DNA of 64,000 nt from NCBI RefSeq assembly GCF_008728855.1, contig NZ_CP042906.1, positions 1,302,001 through 1,366,000 on the forward strand, given 5' to 3'. The notes beneath the pieces are model-generated. The model saw nothing but the letters and a program-made list of their open reading frames with translations. It searched no databases and was not told the origin of the DNA. Positions 28,765 through 37,400 of this stretch are shown here, one piece after another. Each line of letters opens with the position of its first letter. Position 1 is the first letter of the stretch. Source of the DNA: Hypericibacter terrae (GTDB lineage: Bacteria; Pseudomonadota; Alphaproteobacteria; Dongiales; Dongiaceae). A program made the position numbers and the translations under genes.

Positions 28765-31088
28765 GCCCCTGCGCCGCCGGCCGTCGCCGGCTGCGGCGAA
28801 GGGCCGGGCCGGGAGGGAATCAGGCGGACCGGGACCGCCTTCGAAGAGGGCGTATGGCTCTTCGGATCGTGGGACTGCAGCGGCACCAGCGGGTTGGTCT
28901 CGGGGTAGTAGGCGCCGCCGCAGCCGTCGGGCAGCGGGTACTCCACGATCTTGAGGCCGCGGACGACGCGTTCGATGCCGTCGGTCGAGGCGGTGACGAG
29001 GTCCACGCGGTCATCCGGCGCGAGCCCGCGCCGCGCGATCTCCCGGGCATTCAGGAAGACGATGTCGCGCTGGCCGAAAACCCCACGATAGCGATCCGAC
29101 AGCGAATAGACGGTCGTGTTGTACTGATCGTGGCTGCGCATCGTCGTCAGCCAGAGGACCTCCGGATGGTCCTCGAACGGGTCCTCGTTCAGGCCTTCGG
29201 CAACCATGAAATTGGCCCGGCCGGACGCCGTCGCCCAGATGCGCTCGCGCGCCGTCGAGTTCAGATGGAAGCCGCCGGGAACCCGGATGCGCGCGTTGTA
29301 GGCCTGGAAGATCGGAAACACGGCCTCGATCTCGTTGCGGATGCGATCATAGTCCGCCACCAGCGCCTCCCAATCCACCTTGGACCGGGCTCCCAGCGTG
29401 GCCTGCGCCAGCCCGGCCACGATCGCGGGCTCGCTGCGCAGATGCTCGCTCGCCGGCGGATTCATGCCCATCGAGGCGTGGACCATCGACATCGAATCCT
29501 CGACGGTGATGGATTGCGGCCCGGTGGCCTGAACATCGATCTCGGTGCGGCCCAGGCAGGGCAGGATCAGCGCCTCGGCGCCATGCACGAGATGGCTGCG
29601 GTTGAGCTTGGTCGAGATCTGGACCGTGAGGGCGAGGCTCCGCAGGGCGGCCCGGGTCCTTTGCCAATCCGGCACCGCCGCCGCGAAATTTCCGCCCAGG
29701 CCGATGAAGGCCCTGACCTCGCCCCGCAGCATCGCCTCGAGCGAGGTGACGACATCATGCCCATAGGCGCGCGGCGCCTGGAAGCCGAAGCGCTTCTCCA
29801 ACCGGTCGAGAAACTCGGCGCCCGGCTTCTCCGTGATCCCGACGGTGCGATCGCCCTGGACGTTGGAATGGCCGCGCACCGGACAGAGGCCGGCGCCGGG
29901 GCGACCGATATTGCCGCGCAGCAAGGCCAGGTTCGCGAGCTGCTGGACGTTCTGTGTCCCGCGCCGGTGCTGGGTGATCCCCATGCCCCAGACGATGATC
30001 GCGTTGCGGGCCTCGACATAAACCCGGGCCGCCTCGGTGAGATCGGCCCGCGTCAGGCCCGACTGGTACTCGATGGCGCCCCAGTGGGTGGCGCGAAGGT
30101 CGGCGGCCAAGGCCTCGAAGCCCTGCGTATGGCCAGCGATGAAGTCGGCATCGAGGACCCGGGGCTGATCGGCCGCGATCGCGACATCGTCGAACTCGAT
30201 CATGGCCTTCATCAGGCCCTTGATCGCGGCGAGATCGCCGCCGATACGGACTTGGAGGAGGCCGGTGCTGATCGGGGTCGAGGTCAGCGTCAGCATCTCA
30301 ACGGGGTTCTGCGGCGCCTGGAACCGCTCCAGGGCCCGCTCGCGGAAGGGATTGAAGGAGACGATGCGGGCGCCGCGCCGCGCGGCATTGCGCAGGCTCG
30401 TCATCATGCGCGGCGAGTTGGTGCCGGGATTCTGCCCGAAGATGAAGATGGCGTCCGCCGAGTCGAAGTCCTCCAGCAGCACCGTGCCTTTGCCGACGCC
30501 GATCGATTCCGGCAGTCCCACGCTGGTGGCCTCGTGGCACATGTTCGAGCAGTCGGGAAAATTGTTGGTCCCGAACTCCCGGGCGAAGAGCTGATAAAGA
30601 AACGCGGATTCGTTCGACGACCGGCCGGATGTATAGAACTCGGCCATGTTGGGGCTGGGGAGCTCTCTCAGGCGCCGGCCGACCAGTTCGAAGGCCGCCT
30701 CCCAGCTGCAGGGCAGATACCGGTCAGACGCGGCGTCGAATCGCATCGGATGGGTCAGGCGACCCTGCAGCTCGAGATCGTAATCGCTCCAGCCGGCGAG
30801 CTCGGAGACGGTGTGAGCGGCGAAGAAATCGGGGCCGCAGCGCTTGTCCGTTGCCTCCCAGGCGACGGCCTTGGCGCCGTTCTCGCAGAACTCGAAGGAC
30901 GAGGTGTGCTTCGGATCGGGCCAGGCGCAGCCCGGGCAGTCGAAACCGGTCGGCTGGTTGACGCGCAGCAGCGTCTCGGCACCCTTGATCGCGATGTCCT
31001 GCCCCGCGAGGACGCTGCCGACGGCTCTCAGCGCGCCCCATCCGCCCGCCGCGGCGCTATATCGACGGATTGCCTTTTTATGAGCCAC
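28761..31088 (-). CDS. FdhF/YdeP-family molybdopterin oxidoreductase
   Basis: 775 aa from GTG 31088, with AGGAG six bases upstream; longer frames upstream are rejected. The N terminus has CPGCAWPDP, then molybdopterin-binding parts FGQNPGTNSPRM and GMGITQHRRGTQNVQQLANL, ending with a C-terminal dinucleotide-binding domain (TMRSHDQYNTTVYS). It matches the YdeP branch of formate dehydrogenase-like proteins, which in E. coli is tied to acid resistance; the true substrate is unknown. The stop overlaps cydA, so it is made together with the oxidase and may feed quinol electrons to it. Confidence 0.88.
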   Translation of the reverse strand: MAHKKAIRRYSAAAGGWGALRAVGSVLAGQDIAIKGAETLLRVNQPTGFDCPGCAWPDPKHTSSFEFCENGAKAVAWEATDKRCGPDFFAAHTVSELAGWSDYDLELQGRLTHPMRFDAASDRYLPCSWEAAFELVGRRLRELPSPNMAEFYTSGRSSNESAFLYQLFAREFGTNNFPDCSNMCHEATSVGLPESIGVGKGTVLLEDFDSADAIFIFGQNPGTNSPRMMTSLRNAARRGARIVSFNPFRERALERFQAPQNPVEMLTLTSTPISTGLLQVRIGGDLAAIKGLMKAMIEFDDVAIAADQPRVLDADFIAGHTQGFEALAADLRATHWGAIEYQSGLTRADLTEAARVYVEARNAIIVWGMGITQHRRGTQNVQQLANLALLRGNIGRPGAGLCPVRGHSNVQGDRTVGITEKPGAEFLDRLEKRFGFQAPRAYGHDVVTSLEAMLRGEVRAFIGLGGNFAAAVPDWQRTRAALRSLALTVQISTKLNRSHLVHGAEALILPCLGRTEIDVQATGPQSITVEDSMSMVHASMGMNPPASEHLRSEPAIVAGLAQATLGARSKVDWEALVADYDRIRNEIEAVFPIFQAYNARIRVPGGFHLNSTARERIWATASGRANFMVAEGLNEDPFEDHPEVLWLTTMRSHDQYNTTVYSLSDRYRGVFGQRDIVFLNAREIARRGLAPDDRVDLVTASTDGIERVVRGLKIVEYPLPDGCGGAYYPETNPLVPLQSHDPKSHTPSSKAVPVRLIPSRPGPSPQPATAGGAGA

Positions 31089-31201
31089 GCTGCACTCCTG
31101 GCGGCAAATATGAGTCGGGTTCCCGGCTGTCGGCGGGCCCGACACGGCCTGTGTCGGGTGCCGGGACCGGAAGGGGCAATCGAGAGCGGGCCGGCAGGCC
31201 G

Positions 31202-32005
31202 CTAGGCCGAAACCGGAGCGATCGCCTGCAGGACCGCCCGCAACAAGTCCTGATGGCGGACGGGCTTCGTCAGGAACTCGACGGCGCCGCCCTTCATGGC
31301 ACGAACCGACATCGGCACGTCGGCCTGGCCGCTGATGAAGATGACGGGGAGCTGCCGCTTCGCCCTGACCAGGTCCTCGTGGAAATCCAGGCCGCTTTTT
31401 CCCGGCAGCATGACATCGAGCACCACGCAATCGGGAAGGTTTGGATGGGGGCTATCGAGGAACTCCGGGACCGATCCGAACAGCTCCACCCGCATGCCCG
31501 CCGACCGCAGCAGGCTGTGAAGCGCCTCGCGGACATCGCGATCGTCATCGATGACGGCCACGGTCGCCGGCGCGCGGACGGGCGGTTCGCAGAAAAGCGA
31601 TGCCGGCGGTTCCGCGGTGGTCTCGGCGGCCAACATATAGCCACGGCCGGGCACGGTCTTGATGAGATCCCCGTCCCTGCCCAGAACCTTCCGGAGTGCG
31701 GTCATCTGAACCCGTAGATTGCTGTCTTCGACGAGCGTCGAGGGCCAGACGCGCTTCACGATCTCGTTCTTGGTGACGAGCGTGCCTCGGGATTCCAACA
31801 GCACGACCAGAAGGTCGAAGGCCCGGCTGCCGATCTCCAGGGACCGGCCATCGGCCAGAAGCTGACGCGCGCGCGGCAGGACGCAATAGTGCCGAAACCG
31901 GAGGACGGACGGATCATCGTCGGTGCCGGGCTCGTCCCTCGCTGCAGTCCAGCTCCGCGCGGGCCGGTTCGGGATCGGCAGGTTCGTGAGATTTTGAATC
32001 AACAC
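31202..32005 (-). CDS. transcriptional regulator with reversed order: N-terminal OmpR-type wHTH, C-terminal receiver
   Basis: 267 aa from GTG 32005, preceded by GGAGG. Residues about 35-128 form a Trans_reg_C winged helix (FDLLVVLLESRGTLVTKNEI, DSNLRVQMTALRKVLG, TVPGRGYML). Residues about 147-265 form a CheY-like receiver with acidic pair VIDDDRD, phospho-acceptor Asp197 in VVLDVMLPG and Lys in FLTKPVR. OmpR-family proteins have the opposite order. The receiver is closely similar to that of the FixJ-type regulator at 32319-32957. It lies 113 bp before the YdeP gene and probably controls it. Confidence 0.85.
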   Translation of the reverse strand: MLIQNLTNLPIPNRPARSWTAARDEPGTDDDPSVLRFRHYCVLPRARQLLADGRSLEIGSRAFDLLVVLLESRGTLVTKNEIVKRVWPSTLVEDSNLRVQMTALRKVLGRDGDLIKTVPGRGYMLAAETTAEPPASLFCEPPVRAPATVAVIDDDRDVREALHSLLRSAGMRVELFGSVPEFLDSPHPNLPDCVVLDVMLPGKSGLDFHEDLVRAKRQLPVIFISGQADVPMSVRAMKGGAVEFLTKPVRHQDLLRAVLQAIAPVSA

Positions 32006-32318
32006 AGGAAGAGCCTCCTTCCGGTCTGGCCCATGCACTTTCCGCGCTTCGCGAGGGGCCGGCAGCGGCGGGCGCCACCGGTGAGGAGCGGCTCGGTTTC
32101 GTCGCGTTGGCAATTCATGGGGGAGGAATAGCAGAGCGGGTCTCCGCCAGCCTTGCATCGATCGCTCCGGATTTGTTGCTTTCTGCCCTCATGGACTGAG
32201 ATCCCATCGCGACGGGGCAGCGTGGGAGCGCCGGCGCAACCGGGGGCGGCGGGGTGCGGCCCTTGTCACCGGCGCCGACAGAAGACGGGGAATAGGGGGA
32301 AGGGTCGGCGAGGCCGTC
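32006..32318 (-). other. 313-bp intergenic region between two regulator genes
   Basis: It separates the FixJ-type regulator (upstream) from the wHTH-receiver gene (downstream) on the minus strand. It is long enough to hold a promoter for the regulator-YdeP-Cyd genes. I see a GGAGG ribosome binding site at its left end and GC-rich imperfect stems, but no clear -35/-10 or FNR/FixK-like palindrome. Confidence 0.4.
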
Positions 32319-32957
32319 CTACGGCTTCAACCGGGAGAGCTGGAGCTTGTCCACCATCCGGACCAGGTCGGCCAGCGTGCGGGCCTGCATCTTGCGCATC
32401 ACCTGCCCCCGATGCAGCTTGACCGTGGCCTCGCTGATTCCGATTTCCGCGGCGATCTGCTTGTTGAGGAGGCCGGCGGCGACCAGGGTCAGCACTTCCC
32501 GCTCGCGCGGCGTCAGGCTTTCGAAAACCGCACGGAGTCCGGCAACCGAACGCTCGCCGTCCCGGCGCGCCATGTCCTGCTCGATCGCCAGATAGATCGC
32601 ATCGAGGAGGTCCTGATGGCGAACCGGCTTGGTCAGGAACTCCACGGCACCGGCCTTCATGGCCCGGACCGACATCGGAATGTCGGCGTGACCGCTGATG
32701 AAGACGACCGGCAGATGCACGCGCTCCTTGATCAGATCGTCGTGGAAATCGAGTCCACTGCGTCCCGGCAGCCTGACATCGAGAACCAGGCAGCCGTGAC
32801 GGTCGGGGCCGGCGCGATCCAGGAACTCCTGGACCGTGGCGAACAGCTCGACCCGCAAGCTCACCGACCGCAGAAGACTCTGCAGCGCCTCGCGGATGTC
32901 CTGGTCGTCGTCGATGACGAAGACAGTCGGCGGACTGCTCTCATGCTGAGTTGTCAA
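32319..32957 (-). CDS. FixJ/NarL-type response regulator
   Basis: 212 aa. It starts at TTG 32957, with GGGAGGGG six bases upstream; TTGA shares its bases with the stop of the histidine kinase gene. The receiver has VIDDDQD, phospho-acceptor Asp60 in LVLDVRLPG, and Lys in FLTKPVR; the C-terminal LuxR-type HTH reads LTPREREVLTLVAAG, then ISEATVKLHRGQVMRKM. This is the classical FixJ layout, and the partner kinase is the gene before it. Target genes are unknown, but the wHTH regulator and oxidase genes downstream are good candidates. Confidence 0.92.
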   Translation of the reverse strand: MTTQHESSPPTVFVIDDDQDIREALQSLLRSVSLRVELFATVQEFLDRAGPDRHGCLVLDVRLPGRSGLDFHDDLIKERVHLPVVFISGHADIPMSVRAMKAGAVEFLTKPVRHQDLLDAIYLAIEQDMARRDGERSVAGLRAVFESLTPREREVLTLVAAGLLNKQIAAEIGISEATVKLHRGQVMRKMQARTLADLVRMVDKLQLSRLKP

Positions 32958-34465
32958 TTGAGGCCCCTCCCGCTCGCTGTCGGCAGGACGAATCGAAAGA
33001 TGCTGCCGTGAGGCGCATGGGAGTCGGCCCAGAGGCGGCCGCCATGCGCCTCGACGATCGACCGGCAGATCGACAGGCCCATACCCATGCCCTCGGGCTT
33101 GGTCGTGTAGAACGGCTCGAAAATGCGGTCCAGCCGGGCCGGATCGATGCCCGTGCCGGAATCCGCGACCGCCACCTGCAGGAACCCTCCCTCGACGCGC
33201 TCGGTCGTCACGCACAGCCGTCGCGGCCTGTCGGCGACCGACGTCATCGCGTCGATGCCGTTCATGACCATATTCACGACGACCTGCTGCAACTGAACCC
33301 GATCGCCCATGATCGGCTCGAGGCCGGGGGGCAGATCATGCTCGAGCGCGACGTCGTTGCGGCGCAGCTCGGCCCGCATCAGGTCCAGCATCTCGACGAC
33401 GATGCCGTTGAGGTCGAGCAGGGTCATTTCGGGCGAGGACTTCCGGGCCAGCGCGCGGATCGTCTTGACGACATCGCCGGCGTGGTGGCCGTTCCTGACG
33501 ATACGCTCGGCGGCGCCCCGCGCCTCGTCCAGGTTCGGCTTGTCCTTCGCCAACCACAGCAGGCAGGCCTCGGCATTGGTGACGATCGCCATGAGAGGCT
33601 GGTTCACCTCATGGGCAATCGACGCCGCGAGCTCGCCCATGGTCATCAGCCGGGCGCCATGCATCAGGTTGGTATGGGCCCGGCGCAACGCCTCCTCCAC
33701 CAGCCGGCGTTCGGTGATGTCGCGAAACACCAGGACGGCGCCGGTGATGTCGCCCTTGTCGTCGATGATGGGAGAGCCGCAATCGTCGATCGGCACCGTG
33801 CGGCCGTCGCGGGAGAGCAAAACGGTATGATTCGCCAGCCCGACCACCGTGCCCAGCCGCAGCACCTTGGCGGCGGGGTCCTCGACCGTCCTCCCGGTCT
33901 CCTCGTTGACGATGCGGAAGACCTCGGCAAGCGGCTGCCCGATCGCATCCCGCTGCGGCCAGCCGGTCAGGGTCTCGGCCACCGGATTCATGAAGGTGAC
34001 CCGGGCCCCGTTGTCGGTCGCGATGACGGCGTCCCCGATGCTGGAGAGGGTGGTCACGAACCGGCGCTCGCTCTCCCGCAGCTTTCGCTCGGCCGCATGC
34101 TTGAACAGAGCCATCTCAATGACCGTCCGCAGCTGGGAGTCCTCGAACGGTTTGAGCAGGTAGCCGAAGGGCTCCGTCAGGCTGGCGCGCTGGACGGTCT
34201 CGTCATCCGCATAGGCGGTGAGAAATATGACAGGAATATGACATTGCTCGCGGATCTGCTGGGCGGCATCGATGCCGTCGATCTCGCCCTCGAGCCGGAT
34301 GTCCATCAGCACGATGTCGGGCCGGGTCTTCAGCGCGAGCGGCGGGGCGTCTTCGCCGCGGGCGATCATGCCGACGACCGTGTGCCCGATCCGGTTCAGC
34401 TGCTGCTGGATATCCCTGGCGACCACCCGGTCGTCCTCGACGACCAGGATCTTGGCGGGCGTCAT
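32954..34465 (-). CDS. hybrid sensor histidine kinase, REC-PAS-HisKA-HATPase
   Basis: 503 aa. An N-terminal receiver (LVVEDDR, Asp55 in VLMDIRLEG), a PAS domain (about 130-255, ending VLVFRDITERR), a HisKA dimerisation domain with phospho-His285 in IAHEVNQPL, and a C-terminal ATPase domain (NGIDAM, DSGTGI, GMGMGLSI). It has no membrane segment, so it is cytosolic. The HEVNQPL box is FixL-like. The N-terminal receiver suggests it takes phosphate from the giant kinase encoded just before it (ATGA overlap at 34462-34465) and then passes it to the FixJ-type regulator. Confidence 0.92.
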   Translation of the reverse strand: MTPAKILVVEDDRVVARDIQQQLNRIGHTVVGMIARGEDAPPLALKTRPDIVLMDIRLEGEIDGIDAAQQIREQCHIPVIFLTAYADDETVQRASLTEPFGYLLKPFEDSQLRTVIEMALFKHAAERKLRESERRFVTTLSSIGDAVIATDNGARVTFMNPVAETLTGWPQRDAIGQPLAEVFRIVNEETGRTVEDPAAKVLRLGTVVGLANHTVLLSRDGRTVPIDDCGSPIIDDKGDITGAVLVFRDITERRLVEEALRRAHTNLMHGARLMTMGELAASIAHEVNQPLMAIVTNAEACLLWLAKDKPNLDEARGAAERIVRNGHHAGDVVKTIRALARKSSPEMTLLDLNGIVVEMLDLMRAELRRNDVALEHDLPPGLEPIMGDRVQLQQVVVNMVMNGIDAMTSVADRPRRLCVTTERVEGGFLQVAVADSGTGIDPARLDRIFEPFYTTKPEGMGMGLSICRSIVEAHGGRLWADSHAPHGSIFRFVLPTASGRGLN

Positions 34466-37400
34466 CGGTTGGTCTCCGTTCCCGTGTCCGCGTCGAAAAC
34501 GATGGCGAATGTCGTGCCGCCCTCCCGCTGCAGATCGAGCCTAGCATGAAGCTGCTGCATCAGATCATAAACGAGCTGCAGGCCGACGGTATCGGCTTGC
34601 TGGGTGTTGCGGTCGGACGGCAGGCCGACGCCGTTGTCGATGACGGCCAGCCTGCAGCGCCCTGCGGGGAGCAACTTCAGCTCGACCCGCACCCGTCCGG
34701 GCCGCTCGTCGGGGAAGGCGTGCTTCAGGGCGTTGGAGACGAGCTCGTTGATGATCAGGCCGGTGGCGATGGCCTGGTCGAGGCCGAGCTCGACCTCGTC
34801 GATATCGGTCGTCAGATCGACATCACGGCTGTGCAGCCCATAGGCGCGGATCAGATGGGCGCATAGATTCTGCACATGGGTCCGCATGGGGATCCTGGCG
34901 AAATTGCCGGCCCGGTAGAGATTCTCATGGACCAGGGCCATCGAGCGAACCCGGTTGCGGCTCTCGGAGAACAGCTCCGCGACCGCGGGATCGGCAATCC
35001 GGGAGGCCTGAAGGCTCAGCAGGCTGCTGATCAGCTGCAGATTGTTCTTGACCCTGTGGTGGACCTCCTTGAGCAGGGCCTCCTTCTCCTGGAGCGAAGC
35101 GCGCAGCCGCTCCTGGGCCTGCACCGAGGCGGTCACGTCCATCACCGTTCCGACATAGTCGACTTCGCCCGCCGCATTCTTCTCCGCATGGACCACCACA
35201 TGGAGGTTCTTCGTCGAGCCGTCCGGCATCCTCAACCTGTGATCGAGCTCGTGGTTTCCGCCGTCCTCGGACACCCGATCCATGATCTTCTGCACCAGGG
35301 TCGGTTCTCCCGGGTGATTGCGCTGGCGCCCGACCTCGAATGTCGGCGCAGTCTCCCGGTCGACTTCGTAGATCCGATAGATCTCCTCGGACCAGAACAG
35401 CTTCGTGTGCGAGCTGTTGAAGGCGAAACTGCCCATATGGGCGAGGCGCTGGGATTCCGCGAGATAGGCCTCGGCATGCTGCAGGTCGGCGAACAGGCGG
35501 GCATTCTCGAGCGAGATCGCGGCCTGGGAAGCCAGCAGTCTCAGAACGGCGATCCGGGCGGGCGTGAAGACATGGGAGGTGAGGCGGTTCTCGAGATAGA
35601 GAATGCCGATCAGCTTGGCCTGCTTGATCAGCGGCAAACACAGGATCGAGCGGCTGCGGTTGCGCCGGATATATCTGTCTCCCGAGAACGGGTTCCGGTT
35701 CGAAGCGTCGTCCAGCAAAAGGCTCTCCTGCGTGCGCAGGACATAGCGCAGAACCGATTCGGGAAGCTCCTCGGCCGCCACGGCCGACCGCCGGAAACAG
35801 ACCACGACGGTATCGCGAAGGGTGGTGGCTTCCGCTTCGATCTGCAGCTCTTCGCCTCGCGAGAGGATCAGCAGACCGCGATCGGCACCCGCCTGCTCGA
35901 GCGCCAGCACCATGAAGGTGTCGATGAGCTTGGGCAGGTCGATCTCGCTCGAGACGGCTTGCGACACCTTGACCATGGTCGCGAGATCCAGACGCTCGAC
36001 CGTCGTGCCGATCGTGCTCTCGGGCCGCGGCCCGGCCAGATCCTGCCGCAGCTGCGGGTAGCTCCGGTCCAGAAGACGGACCTTGCCGTCGGCACCCCAG
36101 CGAAGATAGCCGGCGCGGGCGGCCAGCAGATAGGCGTCGGCACTCGTCTGGAAGCCGCGGGCGCGGTAGAAGCGGGCGGTGAGTTCGTTGGCGATGGCTT
36201 CGTTCTGGATGAAGCCATATTGCCGTGCGAGCCGGATGGCCTCCTCATAGAGGCGCATCGCGTCCAGCTCCCGGCCTTCCAGCCGCGCGATTTCCGCCGC
36301 CACCAGGGCGGCACGGTTGGCGAAATTCTCCGGGCAGCTCTTGGCCCAGACCGCGATCTGACGATAATGAGCCTGCAGCAGGCCAAAGTGGCGCTCGCGC
36401 AGCTCGCCGTTGGTCGAATCGCAGGCCGCGGCCCGCGTGAGGGCGCCGTAGAAATGATACTCCGCGATCTCCAGATGCGACCGCGTCGCCCACAGGAGGT
36501 CGTGGGCGCTCGCGGCGGCGGCGACGCCGCCGGTGTCGTCCTGCGCCAGAAAGCGCGCCTGCATCCTGTGGATCCAGTACCAGGACGTGGCGAGCGCCAG
36601 GCGCGCGGCGCCTTCGGCGAGATGCTTCTCGAACCAACGATCATCCTGCTCCGATCCTTCGGGGCGGAAGATGTCGGGCTCGAGTCCGCGCAGCTCGCGA
36701 ATCAGCATGAGCTGGTCGGTGAAGACGTCGACATACAAGCCGAACCGGGCCTTCCGGGCGAAGGCAAGCGCCTGTTCGGCCTCGCGTTGAACGTCCTGGA
36801 GCGGCTCTCCCGAGATCAGCAGATTCGTGACCAGGTTCTTGCAGCTGTAGACGGCGTAGGTCAGGTCTCCCATCGCATTGGCGATGTCGAAGGCCTGCTT
36901 GATCAGGACGCGGCCCGACAGGACATGCATGGTCCAGGGGATGGTGATCGCCCCAAAGGCCATATAGACCCGGGCCTTGAACCGTTCCAGGCCGCGCTTG
37001 TCCACCAGATCGCGGCCGAGCTGGCCGAAGCGGAATCCCGCCTGGTAGTCGCCCAGACGAAGACCCAGAGCGATGTTGAGGACGGCATAGGCGTGGCAGG
37101 ACGCGTCGCAGTTGCCGTGCTCCAGGCTCAGATTCGTCATGCGCAGGAGAACGACGTCATGGAGGTTGTTGTCGGTGAAGCGCGCCGGCGGCAGCAGCTC
37201 CGCAAGAACATCCATGGTGGCCAGCCAGTCGGGGTCGGTCATCAGCGGCAAATCGAGCAGTTGCTCGATCGGTCGACCGGCAAGCAACTGCCACATCCGA
37301 TCGAGCTCCCGACCGACGTCGCCGTCGGTCGGATGCGGGGAGAGCTCGATGCCGACATGGCGCAGGCAATCGAGGCCCACCTCGACGCCGCGATCGGTTC

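Noticed and set aside
32120-32150. Sigma-54-like TGGCGG...GC element on the minus strand before the wHTH regulator
   Set aside because: The GG to GC spacing is off by one base and the hexamers are poor.
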